This document shows, one piece after another, positions 38,524-47,115 of a DNA stretch of 64,000 nt (position 1 is its first letter; the number at the start of each line of letters is the position of its first letter). Source of the stretch: Streptococcus sp. Marseille-Q6470 (lineage in GTDB: Bacteria > Bacillota > Bacilli > Lactobacillales > Streptococcaceae); assembly GCF_946902905.1 (NCBI RefSeq), contig NZ_OX336385.1, positions 558,001 to 622,000 on the forward strand, read 5' to 3'. The notes beneath the pieces are model-generated. The model saw only the letters and a list, made by a program, of their open reading frames with translations. It did not search any database and was not told where the DNA came from. The position numbers and the translations under genes are program-made.

Positions 38524-39282
38524 TTAAGTCCTCCAAGCAATCAAGAGATATAAAAGACTGGATCCGAACATATCTGCAAGAGCATGCATGAGAAAGAATG
38601 GCAGTAAGTTCTTGACTAGATACTTGTACAAGAAATAATAGAATAGTCCATAAACAAGACCAATAACCAAGGCCCAGAGTAATCCTTGATAGGTATGGAA
38701 TGAAATCCGTATGATGACCGAATATACTAAAACCAGCCACTGATGCTTTTCTTTTACTGAAGTCAGTAATCCTAAGAAGAAAAATTCTTCGTAAAAACCA
38801 TTTAGCAGAGCATAGCCAATAGCCATTGGAGTTAAGGCCATGAATTTTCTAATGATTTCCATAGGGTCTATAAAAGGGAGCAGTTGAGGATTAAAATAAT
38901 TGTACTCGCCACTGAGAGTTGTAATAATATCACCGAAGATCCCAACTACAGCAAAAATAAGGGGAACCCAAATGAAAACCGACCATGACAAGCGGATGGA
39001 GAGCTGTTTAAAATCGTAGTTTCGAATCAAGAGATAGAGTAAAGTAATCCCTAGCATGATCAATTGAAAAGTAAAATTACTCGAATAAGCTGCCCCATCA
39101 CTTGCTACATTTGTTGTAGTTTCTGCAACGCTAGTCACAGTCGAAGGTGATAGACTCTCCATAAATTGCTGGGTGGATCGAATGATAAACTCTCCAAACA
39201 TTAAAACAGTGATGATTACGATATCAAACCATTTTAAGTATCTTAAAGGTTTAGTAGGATGAATACTCTGGATAAAATTCAT
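38524..39282 (-). CDS. CPBP family intramembrane protein with altered first motif
   Basis: A 252-residue polytopic membrane protein of the CPBP (CAAX protease/bacteriocin-processing, Abi) family. Conserved motifs in order: YEEFFFLGLL (normally EExxxR; Arg is replaced by Leu), SFHTYQGLLW (FxxxH-like region) and LMHALAD (HxxxN/D-like). Membrane segments number about six to eight. The missing Arg makes peptidase activity uncertain. Start at 39282 is preceded by GGAGG; the 39318 alternative adds 12 residues without family support. In streptococci such genes often lie near bacteriocin loci, but none is seen here. Confidence 0.8.
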   Translation of the reverse strand: MNFIQSIHPTKPLRYLKWFDIVIITVLMFGEFIIRSTQQFMESLSPSTVTSVAETTTNVASDGAAYSSNFTFQLIMLGITLLYLLIRNYDFKQLSIRLSWSVFIWVPLIFAVVGIFGDIITTLSGEYNYFNPQLLPFIDPMEIIRKFMALTPMAIGYALLNGFYEEFFFLGLLTSVKEKHQWLVLVYSVIIRISFHTYQGLLWALVIGLVYGLFYYFLYKYLVKNLLPFFLMHALADMFGSSLLYLLIAWRT

Positions 39283-39362
39283 ATTTCCTCCATAAAACTT
39301 TGTATTTGATAAAGTCATTATAAACTTTCAATCTTAAAATTAATTTAATTGATGCTAGAACA

Positions 39363-39390
39363 TAAAAAACAACCTTTTTATCAGGTTGTT
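39363..39390 (-). terminator. Terminator after the EamA transporter gene
   Basis: AACAACCT and AGGTTGTT arms with T run on the minus strand. Confidence 0.8.
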
Positions 39391-39396
39391 CTGTCT

Positions 39397-40308
39397 TTAA
39401 ACGGATTTGTGTTTCTTTTCTAGCATTAAATCCTTTAAAGAGATAATAGTCACAGCCAATAAAATCATTGCCATTCCAAGAAAATCTACAGGATAAAAAA
39501 TATCTCCCATAATCATAAAAGCAAAAAAGACTGCAGAGATAGGCTCAATCGAAGCCAAAAGACTTGACTTGACTGGTCCGATCATACTGGCTCCCTTAAG
39601 AAAGGCTGTGTAGGCAAATACTGTTCCAATAAGAATGATTCCCGAAAAGGCTAGAAAAATATCAAATGACATAGGAATACTGGCGCCGATAATCCCTGTA
39701 AATGGCACTGCTACCAACCCAGATATGGTCATACCGACACCAATAACCAGAATGCTCCCCCACTTTTGAATGAGCTTAATGGGTACAATGATATAAAGAG
39801 CATAGGTTAAAGCAGAAAACAATCCCCAAAAGAGACCTGCTGGTGTCATAGAGAGCTGATCCAACTGACCATGAGTCGCAATTAAAAAGGTTCCACCTAT
39901 TGCTAAAATCATAGAAAGGATTTCGGCTATAGTAGGTGCTACCCTATCCTTTATACATGTGTAAGCCAAGATTCCAACAGGACAGACATATTGAAGCACC
40001 GTCGCTGTACCTGCATTTGTCTCCTGAATAGCCGATAAATAAGCCAATTGATTCAGAAAGAGGCCAAATAAAGAAAATAAGAAGAGAAAAAAGAGACTTG
40101 ATTTATCTTTTAAAAAAGCTAGAAATTGCTCTTTGGACTTCATATACGATAAAAGAACTAAGAGGAGACCTGCGATTATTAAACGGATATTAGTTAGGAC
40201 TAGAGCCGATATCCCATGAACCATTAGGTACTGACCACTGGTCCCAGACAAGCCCCAAGCAATACCAGCAATCACTGTAAAAAGAGTTCCTTTAAGAGCT
40301 TTTGACAT
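39397..40308 (-). CDS. DMT-superfamily (EamA) transporter
   Basis: A 303-residue membrane protein with about ten TM segments in two EamA halves (G-rich openings IAGIAWGLSGTSGQ and PAGLFWGLFSALTYAL). Members export amino acids or small metabolites; substrate here is unknown. It lies 9 bp downstream of the serine hydrolase gene with AGGGAGG as ribosome-binding site, so it is probably in one operon with that gene and cppA. Confidence 0.85.
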   Translation of the reverse strand: MSKALKGTLFTVIAGIAWGLSGTSGQYLMVHGISALVLTNIRLIIAGLLLVLLSYMKSKEQFLAFLKDKSSLFFLFLFSLFGLFLNQLAYLSAIQETNAGTATVLQYVCPVGILAYTCIKDRVAPTIAEILSMILAIGGTFLIATHGQLDQLSMTPAGLFWGLFSALTYALYIIVPIKLIQKWGSILVIGVGMTISGLVAVPFTGIIGASIPMSFDIFLAFSGIILIGTVFAYTAFLKGASMIGPVKSSLLASIEPISAVFFAFMIMGDIFYPVDFLGMAMILLAVTIISLKDLMLEKKHKSV

Positions 40309-40317
40309 ACTTCCTCC

Positions 40318-41250
40318 CTAGTCTGCTTCACGGATCAAATCCATAATCTGATTACGGTCAATGATCCACTGGGCACGCTGGTCTTTTTCGTAGGTTCTAT
40401 TGGACAAGAAAATCACAGCTTCCTGCTTCTTACGATTCCACATGATAAAGGTTCCAGTATAGCCTGTATGGTCTAGCCAATCACCTTCAAGATTCCAGGC
40501 CAAGGATCGTTCCTTATCACTCAAATCTGAAAAATTCTGGCTTAATCCTGCAGCAAAATCATCCTGTAAATAATGCTCTAGGAAGATTTTCAAATCCTTC
40601 ACAGTTGAAAACAAGCCTGCACTCCCGGCATGTCTACCTAGTAAACGAGCCTTGGGATCATGCACCACTCCTGCCTTCTGTCCACGAACTGTAGGGACAG
40701 CACTGCTAACTGGTCCAAATTGAGTTCCCTTCATCTTCCATGGATCTAAAACTTGCTCTTGTAAAATCTGGTCTAAGTCCTTCTCAAAGTAGTTCTCTAA
40801 GAGAAAACCGAGTAAGAGAAAGTGCACATCCGAGTATAAAAAAGCTCTCTTCTCTCGGCGATTCAAATGAAACATGGCTTCTCTTAGTTGGTCCGCTGAG
40901 AGCTGATCTCTGTTAGGAATATAAGGATCCAAATCTGTCGCATGCGTTAGCAATTGTCGAATGGTGATGTCTGGATAATCCGCCTCTGGAAGATAGGTCT
41001 TTATGGATTGATCGAGCTCTATCTTGTCTTGCTTCCACATGAAGGTTAAGACGGTTCCTACGCCAACAACCTTACTCACACTTGCCAAATCATAGACTAA
41101 ACCTTGACAAGTCTGCTCTCCAATTTCTGGATTTGCTTCTCCGAGGTAGCAATCAGACCATTCACCATCCCGATAATACGCAAAAGAGGCACCAGGATAA
41201 ATCCCTGCCTCAATTTGTTGCTCTATTTTTTGAATGATTTCTTGTTTCAT
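40318..41250 (-). CDS. Serine hydrolase of the beta-lactamase/class C (PBP4-like) family
   Basis: A 310-residue cytoplasmic-looking protein without signal peptide. The nucleophile motif SVSK (SxxK) occurs in LASVSKVVGVG, the YxN-equivalent is YSD in AFLYSDVHF, and the third motif is near HTGYTG. These are the active-site features of class C beta-lactamase-like esterases and peptidases. True beta-lactamase activity is unlikely because there is no export signal. The start overlaps the cppA stop codon by ATGA, implying translational coupling. Confidence 0.82.
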   Translation of the reverse strand: MKQEIIQKIEQQIEAGIYPGASFAYYRDGEWSDCYLGEANPEIGEQTCQGLVYDLASVSKVVGVGTVLTFMWKQDKIELDQSIKTYLPEADYPDITIRQLLTHATDLDPYIPNRDQLSADQLREAMFHLNRREKRAFLYSDVHFLLLGFLLENYFEKDLDQILQEQVLDPWKMKGTQFGPVSSAVPTVRGQKAGVVHDPKARLLGRHAGSAGLFSTVKDLKIFLEHYLQDDFAAGLSQNFSDLSDKERSLAWNLEGDWLDHTGYTGTFIMWNRKKQEAVIFLSNRTYEKDQRAQWIIDRNQIMDLIREAD

Positions 41251-41972
41251 ACTTTTTCAAACCACAATTCGATATTGTTGGCATCCTTGGTTAGGAAAAA
41301 CTTCTCAGACTTAGGAATAAAGTAACCTGCAGTTTCAAAACGCTGACGCAGACTTGCCAATTCAAGTTCATTTACTTGGAATTTCAACATAGACAAATCC
41401 CAAGTTACATTATTTTCAACAAGCAAATCACTACCTTGGGCTTGCTTAAAAGTTATGCTAGTTTCGATTTCCTCTTTTTCAAGCAGGCTCGTCGTTTCAG
41501 CAGGCAAGTTAATTTCTGCTGAAATATCAAATGCTGTTAAATATTGCAGTTTCTCATCTTTTGTGAAAGTAACAGTTTCATCAAACTTTCTCAAATCTTT
41601 GATGTCATCTTCCGCATGGATTAGGACAAGATCCCCCTCTGGTGAAAGGATTTCAAAAGCATATCCCTTGTTTCCTTTATAGAGTTGAGGAAGTTTTTCC
41701 ATTCTAGCTAGCAGTGCTTCAACCTCGGATGGATTCGCTACTTTTACAATCAATCTAGCTAATTTTTTGATCCCTTCAACCTTGCGGCTTCTCATACTTG
41801 GTGATTCTTCTAAAACCAATTTTTCAATGCCTGACTGGTCTCCTAGCGATAAGAAAGCCGACTCTTCAAGCAAGGGTTTCATACCCAAGGTTTGGATATA
41901 AAACAATTCATTTAATCTTCTATTATTTACCTTTAGCGTCGGGATCATACGCACAATTTGATTTACATTCAT
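41247..41972 (-). CDS. cppA: CppA family protein (reported C3-degrading proteinase; VOC-like fold)
   Basis: The 241-residue protein begins MNVNQIVRMIPTLKVNNRRLNE and has the two-part CppA layout, the N-terminal half resembling a glyoxalase/VOC domain. CppA was named in pneumococcus for degradation of complement C3, but no classical protease motif is visible and the true activity is uncertain. Start chosen at 41972, preceded by GGAGGAATTT; the longer 41987 start would place the ribosome-binding site inside the gene. First gene of a three-gene operon with the serine hydrolase and EamA transporter. Confidence 0.88.
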   Translation of the reverse strand: MNVNQIVRMIPTLKVNNRRLNELFYIQTLGMKPLLEESAFLSLGDQSGIEKLVLEESPSMRSRKVEGIKKLARLIVKVANPSEVEALLARMEKLPQLYKGNKGYAFEILSPEGDLVLIHAEDDIKDLRKFDETVTFTKDEKLQYLTAFDISAEINLPAETTSLLEKEEIETSITFKQAQGSDLLVENNVTWDLSMLKFQVNELELASLRQRFETAGYFIPKSEKFFLTKDANNIELWFEKV

Positions 41973-42068
41973 AAATTCCTCCAACACTTTTTATTTTAAA
42001 GGATTTTATTCTATTTTACAAGTTATTCAACTAAAAACTTTAACTATATTAACCCTTTGAATCAGTAA

Positions 42069-42093
42069 CCCCCCTTCGTTATCAAAAGGGGGG
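42069..42093. terminator. G/C-rich hairpin between the EEP gene and cppA
   Basis: CCCCCCTT ... AAGGGGGG is a strong stem. The minus-strand side lacks a good T run, so termination on that strand is less sure. Confidence 0.5.
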
Positions 42094-42120
42094 CTTGTTA
42101 TATTTTAGTAAAATACTTTC

Positions 42121-42939
42121 TTAGTTCTTCCAAGAAAGTATTGCTTGAAGGCCGTAGTGATCACTAACTTGTGGACTTTTCTGACCATCAAAAACTACTT
42201 GTAAGTTTTCTACCTCTATATCCTTTGTCGTAAAGACATAATCTATCCTTAGAGGTTCACTGTTTCCCTTCCAACCATCGATTTCAGGCGGAACAGTATA
42301 GCTACCACTTCTCTCTTTTGCAACTTCAAATGCATCTTGTAAGTTTAGTGGACTAGCTAGGATAGCTTGATAACCCTCTTGACCTGCAGGATTGTTGAAA
42401 TCACCAGCTAGCAAGAGAGTCTTGTTCAATTCTTTCAGAACTGCTTCAAAGCGTGCCCACTCCTCTTGGAAACCTTTATTCCACCAAGAAAGATGCACAC
42501 TCGCAACTGCAAGCTCTTTGCCTTCCACTACTGTTTCAGCTAATGCAACTCGACGAGTGTGATAATCAGTTGGATCATCTACATCAGAAACCAAAATTTC
42601 ACGAGCCTCAATTGGTGTTTTAGATAGAATGGCCACACCCTCATGATAACGATCATAACCGATATGGTTGTAGGCCCAGGTCCAATAATATTTGTGACCT
42701 TTTTCAGCTAGTTTCTCTACCAAAAGACGCACATAATGGTCTTGGTGAATGGGTTCTGCTGAAGGTAACGGATGATATAGCGGGCCCGCTTCTACTTGCT
42801 CTGAAGTAATTTCTTGGTTGATTTCCTGAAAACAAATCAAATCATAGCTGTTTTCAAGGATATCTTGTAACAAGAGCTGAAATTTTTCTTCAGGATTTTT
42901 TTCCATCCAACTATGAGTATTGAGTGTTAAAAACTTCAT
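42121..42939 (-). CDS. Endonuclease/exonuclease/phosphatase-family hydrolase
   Basis: A 272-residue DNase I-like protein. FLTLNTHSW at the start, CFQEINQEI (metal-binding Glu), SVHLSWWN (catalytic His region), LLAGDFNNPAG (Asp/Asn) and the terminal VSDHYGLQ (catalytic His) are all present in order. There is no signal peptide, so it acts in the cytoplasm. Substrate could be a phosphodiester or a phosphorylated lipid or nucleotide. It lies 50 bp downstream of the PTS gene, with a terminator hairpin in between and its own ATAGGAG. Confidence 0.85.
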   Translation of the reverse strand: MKFLTLNTHSWMEKNPEEKFQLLLQDILENSYDLICFQEINQEITSEQVEAGPLYHPLPSAEPIHQDHYVRLLVEKLAEKGHKYYWTWAYNHIGYDRYHEGVAILSKTPIEAREILVSDVDDPTDYHTRRVALAETVVEGKELAVASVHLSWWNKGFQEEWARFEAVLKELNKTLLLAGDFNNPAGQEGYQAILASPLNLQDAFEVAKERSGSYTVPPEIDGWKGNSEPLRIDYVFTTKDIEVENLQVVFDGQKSPQVSDHYGLQAILSWKN

Positions 42940-42954
42940 ACTTTTCTCCTATAA

Positions 42955-42983
42955 ACAAGAGGTTGGAAATAGATTCCAACCCC
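42955..42983 (-). terminator. Terminator after the PTS gene
   Basis: GGTTGGAA and TTCCAACC arms; TCTTGTTT follows on the minus strand. Possibly only partial. Confidence 0.6.
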
Positions 42984-42990
42984 TAATCAA

Positions 42991-45177
42991 TTACAATTCT
43001 ACTTTCGCAACTGCTGTGTTAGCTGCAAGAGTTCCTGTTTGTTCTAATGTTACTGATTTAATAGCATCACCATTTGTAAAGACAACTACAGTTGTAGTTT
43101 CACGACCTGCTGCTTGAATAGCACCAAGGTCAGCTTTAACTAAGAGATCACCTGCAGCTACTGCTTGCCCTTCTGAAACCTTCACATCGAATGGTTTTCC
43201 TTCAAGACTTACTGTGTCCAAACCAATGTGAACAAGAACTTCAAGACCATCTGCAGTCACAAGACCAAGAGCATGTTTAGTTGGGAAGATACTTGATACC
43301 GTACCTGAAACTGGAGATACAATGTTTCCATTTGATGGTTCCACTGCAAATCCATCACCCATCATTTTTTGTGAGAAGACAGGGTCCTTAACTTGTTCCA
43401 ATTCGATAACTTGACCATCAGCAACTGAGTAAACTTCTTCAGTTACACCTTTATAGACTACAGCATCTTTTTGAGCTGCTGCCATTTGACTTGAAAGAGT
43501 TTCAGGAATTACTTCACCTGAGTCAAGAATATCTTGGATATCTGATTTCAAAACGTCAGCTTTAGGTCCGTAGATAGCTTGGACACCTTGTCCTTTCATG
43601 ACAAGTCCCATAGCTCCTTCAGCTTTCCATTGTTCTTCCGTTCCAACTTTTTCAGCATCTTGTACAGTTACACGAAGACGAGTCATACATGCGTCGACAT
43701 CAACGATGTTCGCACGTCCACCAAGAAGGTTGATGATGTTAACAGCTTGAGAAGCTTCTGCAACTTTAGTTTCTCCAGCAGATGAAGATTCAGAAGAACC
43801 ATCTGCATTTTCATAGTTACCGTTACGTCCTGGAGTTGCATAGTTGAATTTCTTAATCATGAAGTTAGCGATGAAGTACATGATAAATCCAAAGAGTACT
43901 GTAACCCAGATAAAGTTAATGATATCCATACCAAGACCAGCATTGATAGCTAGTGGAGTACGAGTCAAGAATTCGATTGAACCGAATGAGTGCACACGAA
44001 GGTTCACAATATCAGCCATTGCAAATGCAGCACCTTGAACAAGAGCGTAAACAAGGTAAAGAGGTGTTGCGATGAACATGAACATATACTCAATTGGTTC
44101 AGTTACCCCTGTCAAGAATGTTGCAAGAGCAGTTGCAATCATCATACCTTTGTATTGGTGTTTCTTATCTGGATCAACGTTACGGTAGATAGCCACAATG
44201 ATACCCATCAAGATACCAAACGAACCAATCATTTGTCCAACTTTAAAACGAGCTGGATGTACTGTATTTAACAAGTGTTGGTATTGAGCTGCGTCAGTAC
44301 CTTTAAGGTTTACAAGGTCAGTTACCCATGCAAGCCAAAGTGGATCTTGACCAAATACTTGAGTACCTTTTGCTGCACCAGTCATGACATCATAAGTACC
44401 ACCAAGAGCTGTATAGTTCATTGGGATAGTCAACATGTGGTGGAGACCAAAAGGTAATAACAAACGTTCCAAAGTACCATACAAGAATGGTGCTAGAACT
44501 GGAGCTGTTTCTTGTGAGTTGGCAATCCAGATACCGAAATTGTTGATACCTGTTTGAACAAGTGGCCAAAAAATTGAAAGAAGGATTGCAGCGATTGCTG
44601 AACGAAGGATAACAACAAATGGTACAAATCGTTTTCCGTTAAAGAAAGAAAGTGCATCAGGAAGTTTACGGAAATTGTAGTATTTGTTAAAGGCAGTTGC
44701 CCCTACAAAACCAGAAATAATCCCTACAAACACACCCATGTTAAGTGCTGGAGCTTCAAACACGCTGATAAAGTAATCAGAAACTTTGATAGAGTTACCA
44801 AAGATTGTTGAAACCATAGCATTAGGATCTTTCAACATATCACCACTAACACTAAAGATAGCACCAGTGATACGGTTAATCAAGATAAAGGCAAGTCCTG
44901 CTGCAAAGGCACCACCTGCACGTTCTTTTGCCCAGCTACCACCGATAGCAAGAGCAAACAAGATATGTAGGTTACCGATAACTCCCCAACCAATTTGCTC
45001 AAGGATTCCACCTGTAACAACAAGTGGCGCAAAGTTAGGGTTAATCATTGCAAGTGTCTTACCGATTGAAATCATCAATCCAGCCGCTGGCATAACAGCG
45101 ATAACCACCATTAAAGCCTTACCGAATTTTTGCCAAAACTCGAAAGACAAAACATTTTTGAATGTAGCTTTCATCAT
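42991..45177 (-). CDS. ptsG: PTS system glucose-type EIICBA component
   Basis: A 728-residue fused PTS permease that phosphorylates its sugar during uptake. IIC domain about 1-430 with some ten membrane segments; IIB about 475-560 with the phospho-Cys in DVDACMTRLRV; IIA about 595-728 with the phospho-His in LEVLVHIGLDTV. Domain order and motifs fit the glucose/glucosamine/maltose class. Glucose is the most likely substrate in streptococci, but other hexoses are possible. The promoter has an extended -10 and a 29-bp palindrome containing a cre-like site downstream of the start point, consistent with CcpA control. ATGATG start, preceded by AAGGAG. Confidence 0.92.
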   Translation of the reverse strand: MMKATFKNVLSFEFWQKFGKALMVVIAVMPAAGLMISIGKTLAMINPNFAPLVVTGGILEQIGWGVIGNLHILFALAIGGSWAKERAGGAFAAGLAFILINRITGAIFSVSGDMLKDPNAMVSTIFGNSIKVSDYFISVFEAPALNMGVFVGIISGFVGATAFNKYYNFRKLPDALSFFNGKRFVPFVVILRSAIAAILLSIFWPLVQTGINNFGIWIANSQETAPVLAPFLYGTLERLLLPFGLHHMLTIPMNYTALGGTYDVMTGAAKGTQVFGQDPLWLAWVTDLVNLKGTDAAQYQHLLNTVHPARFKVGQMIGSFGILMGIIVAIYRNVDPDKKHQYKGMMIATALATFLTGVTEPIEYMFMFIATPLYLVYALVQGAAFAMADIVNLRVHSFGSIEFLTRTPLAINAGLGMDIINFIWVTVLFGFIMYFIANFMIKKFNYATPGRNGNYENADGSSESSSAGETKVAEASQAVNIINLLGGRANIVDVDACMTRLRVTVQDAEKVGTEEQWKAEGAMGLVMKGQGVQAIYGPKADVLKSDIQDILDSGEVIPETLSSQMAAAQKDAVVYKGVTEEVYSVADGQVIELEQVKDPVFSQKMMGDGFAVEPSNGNIVSPVSGTVSSIFPTKHALGLVTADGLEVLVHIGLDTVSLEGKPFDVKVSEGQAVAAGDLLVKADLGAIQAAGRETTTVVVFTNGDAIKSVTLEQTGTLAANTAVAKVEL

Positions 45178-45200
45178 TCAAATCTCCTTATTTTATTTTA

Positions 45201-45229
45201 GTGCAAACGATTTACGAAAACGTTTGCAC
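45201..45229. promoter_or_regulatory. Palindromic operator with cre-like site upstream of ptsG
   Basis: GTGCAAACG (45201-45209) and CGTTTGCAC (45221-45229) are perfect inverted repeats around an 11-bp centre. On the minus strand TGCAAACGTTTTCG fits cre with one mismatch. It lies after the predicted transcription start, a roadblock position. Confidence 0.65.
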
Positions 45230-45242
45230 CGATAACACCTCT

Positions 45243-45270
45243 ATTATACCACTTTAATTTTTTTTGTAAA
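45243..45270 (-). promoter_or_regulatory. Promoter of ptsG
   Basis: TTTACA (45265-45270), 16-bp spacer, TATAAT (45243-45248), with TGG before the -10. Confidence 0.65.
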
Positions 45271-45338
45271 GGATTTATATAAGTTTTTTTGATTTTAAAA
45301 ATTTCTTACTTCTCTTCAATTGTTTACTAACTTTGAGT

Positions 45339-45361
45339 TTACTGGGGTTTTCTGATATAAT
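45339..45361 (+). promoter_or_regulatory. Promoter of the mnmL-like gene, probably leaderless
   Basis: TTGAGT-17-TATAAT; the -10 (45356-45361) carries TGA before it and ends seven bases before the ATG at 45369. No Shine-Dalgarno is visible. Confidence 0.6.
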
Positions 45362-45368
45362 ATTAGCT

Positions 45369-46316
45369 ATGAAATCCTATAATACCTTGAATGATTATTA
45401 TCGAAATTTATTCGGAGAAAAAACTTTCAAAGTTCCTATCGATGCCGGATTTGATTGTCCCAATCGTGATGGTACAGTGGCTCATGGGGGCTGTACATTC
45501 TGTACGGTTTCTGGCTCTGGAGATGCTATCGTCGCTCCTGACGCACCAATCCGCGAGCAATTTTATAAGGAAATTGACTTTATGCACCGAAAATGGCCAG
45601 ATGTCAGAAAATATCTGGTTTATTTCCAAAATTTTACCAATACTCACGAGAAACTTGAAGTGATTCGCGAACGCTATGAACAGGCTATCAACGAGCCTGG
45701 TGTCGTTGGCATCAATATCGGTACACGACCAGACTGTCTACCCGATGAGACTATCCAGTATTTGGCAGAACTATCTGAACGAATGCACGTCACTGTAGAG
45801 TTAGGTTTACAAACCACATATGAGGCAACTTCTGAATTGATTAACCGTGCCCACTCCTATGAACTCTACGTGGAAACGGTCAAGCGCTTGAGAAAATACC
45901 CCAAGATTGAGATTGTAGCCCATTTGATTAATGGTCTACCAGGTGAAACTCATGAGATGATGGTGGAAAATGTTCGCCGCTGTGTGACTGACAATGATAT
46001 TCAAGGGATTAAACTTCATCTACTTCACCTCATGACTAATACTCGAATGCAACGTGACTTTCATGAAGGTCGTTTGCAACTCATGAGTCAAGATGACTAT
46101 GTCAAGGTCATCTGTGACCAACTAGAAATCATTCCCAAACATATCGTCATCCACAGGATTACAGGAGATGCACCTAGAGATATGTTGATTGGTCCTATGT
46201 GGAGTCTCAATAAATGGGAAGTTCTAAATAGCATTGAAGCTGAAATGAGACGTCGAGGTAGTGTTCAAGGTTGCAAGGCTGAAAAACAGGAGTTTGATAA
46301 TGAAAAGACCACTTGA
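45369..46316 (+). CDS. Radical SAM protein, TIGR01212/YtqA family (MnmL-like)
   Basis: A 315-residue radical SAM protein with the family-specific cluster motif CPNRDGT...GGCTFC near the N-terminus. B. subtilis YtqA (MnmL) is reported to act with YtqB (MnmM) in modifying U34 of tRNAs downstream of MnmEG; the immediate neighbour here is a YtqB-like methyltransferase, which supports the same role. The start at 45369 (MKSYNTLNDYYRNLF) matches the family; the earlier 45333 Met lies upstream of the predicted promoter -10. It appears to be transcribed without a leader. Confidence 0.88.
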   Translation: MKSYNTLNDYYRNLFGEKTFKVPIDAGFDCPNRDGTVAHGGCTFCTVSGSGDAIVAPDAPIREQFYKEIDFMHRKWPDVRKYLVYFQNFTNTHEKLEVIRERYEQAINEPGVVGINIGTRPDCLPDETIQYLAELSERMHVTVELGLQTTYEATSELINRAHSYELYVETVKRLRKYPKIEIVAHLINGLPGETHEMMVENVRRCVTDNDIQGIKLHLLHLMTNTRMQRDFHEGRLQLMSQDDYVKVICDQLEIIPKHIVIHRITGDAPRDMLIGPMWSLNKWEVLNSIEAEMRRRGSVQGCKAEKQEFDNEKTT

Positions 46317-46857
46317 AATGGCACATGATTTTCTTGCCCAAGTCATCACCCAAGAAGATATTGTCGTTGATGCGACCATGGGGAATGGCCATGATACGCT
46401 TTTTCTTGCCAAGTTAGCGAAACAAGTCTACGCTTTTGATATACAGGAACAAGCTTTGAAACAGACTAGTCAACGCCTACAAGAAGCTGGCTTCACCAAT
46501 GTTGAGTTAATCTTGCAGGGGCATGAGACTGTGGATCAGTTTGTAAGGGAAGTCAAGGCTGCTATCTTTAATCTAGGTTACCTTCCTTCTGCTGATAAGT
46601 CTATCATTACTATGCCTCAAACAACCATCGAGGCACTTGAAAAGCTCTGTCAAATACTCGTTAAAGGCGGACGAATAGCTATCATGATTTATTACGGGCA
46701 TGAAGGTGGAGATATCGAACGGGATGCAGTCATGGATTATGTCAGTCAGTTACCGCAACAAGAATATACTGCTACTATCTATCGCACCCTCAACCAAATT
46801 AACCATCCACCATTTTTGGTCATGATTGAAAAATTAGAAAGGTATCGACATGGATAA
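46300..46857 (+). CDS. mnmM: YtqB/MnmM-like tRNA methyltransferase
   Basis: A 185-residue class I SAM-dependent methyltransferase. Motif I VVDATMGNGHDTLFLA, the acidic AFDIQ, and NLGYLP (the NPPY-equivalent) are as in YtqB. YtqB methylates nm5U to mnm5U at tRNA position 34. The start at 46300, 17 bp inside the end of the mnmL-like gene, is preceded by CAGGAG. The overlap makes co-translation likely. The longer reading from 46261 is not supported. Confidence 0.87.
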   Translation: MKRPLEMAHDFLAQVITQEDIVVDATMGNGHDTLFLAKLAKQVYAFDIQEQALKQTSQRLQEAGFTNVELILQGHETVDQFVREVKAAIFNLGYLPSADKSIITMPQTTIEALEKLCQILVKGGRIAIMIYYGHEGGDIERDAVMDYVSQLPQQEYTATIYRTLNQINHPPFLVMIEKLERYRHG

Positions 46858-47104
46858 ACAATACCTAAAAGATAAAATCGAAACTCTTCGTCACAAATTC
46901 GTCGAATCAACCCAACACGAACGTGCAGTTGGTATGTTGGATGAGGCCCATATGAGCAAAAAAATGCTGAAAATCAAGAAAAAAATGATTTCACTTGAAA
47001 TGGAACGTTGTCAGAAGAAAATCGAGCATAAGGACTGCTCAAAAATTGATCAAAAAATCCAAGAACAAAAGGAACTTTTTGAAAATTGTTGTAAACAAAA
47101 ATAG
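46850..47104 (+). CDS. Hypothetical 84-residue helical protein with C-terminal cysteines
   Basis: A small, very basic, highly helical protein I do not recognise. Cys residues occur at ERCQKK, HKDCSK and the C-terminal ENCCKQK. It overlaps the mnmM stop by 8 bp, so it is in the same operon and likely translationally coupled. No membrane segment or signal. The Cys positions could bind a metal, but four unevenly spaced Cys give no known motif. Confidence 0.65.
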   Translation: MDKQYLKDKIETLRHKFVESTQHERAVGMLDEAHMSKKMLKIKKKMISLEMERCQKKIEHKDCSKIDQKIQEQKELFENCCKQK

Positions 47105-47115
47105 GGAGGTGGAAA

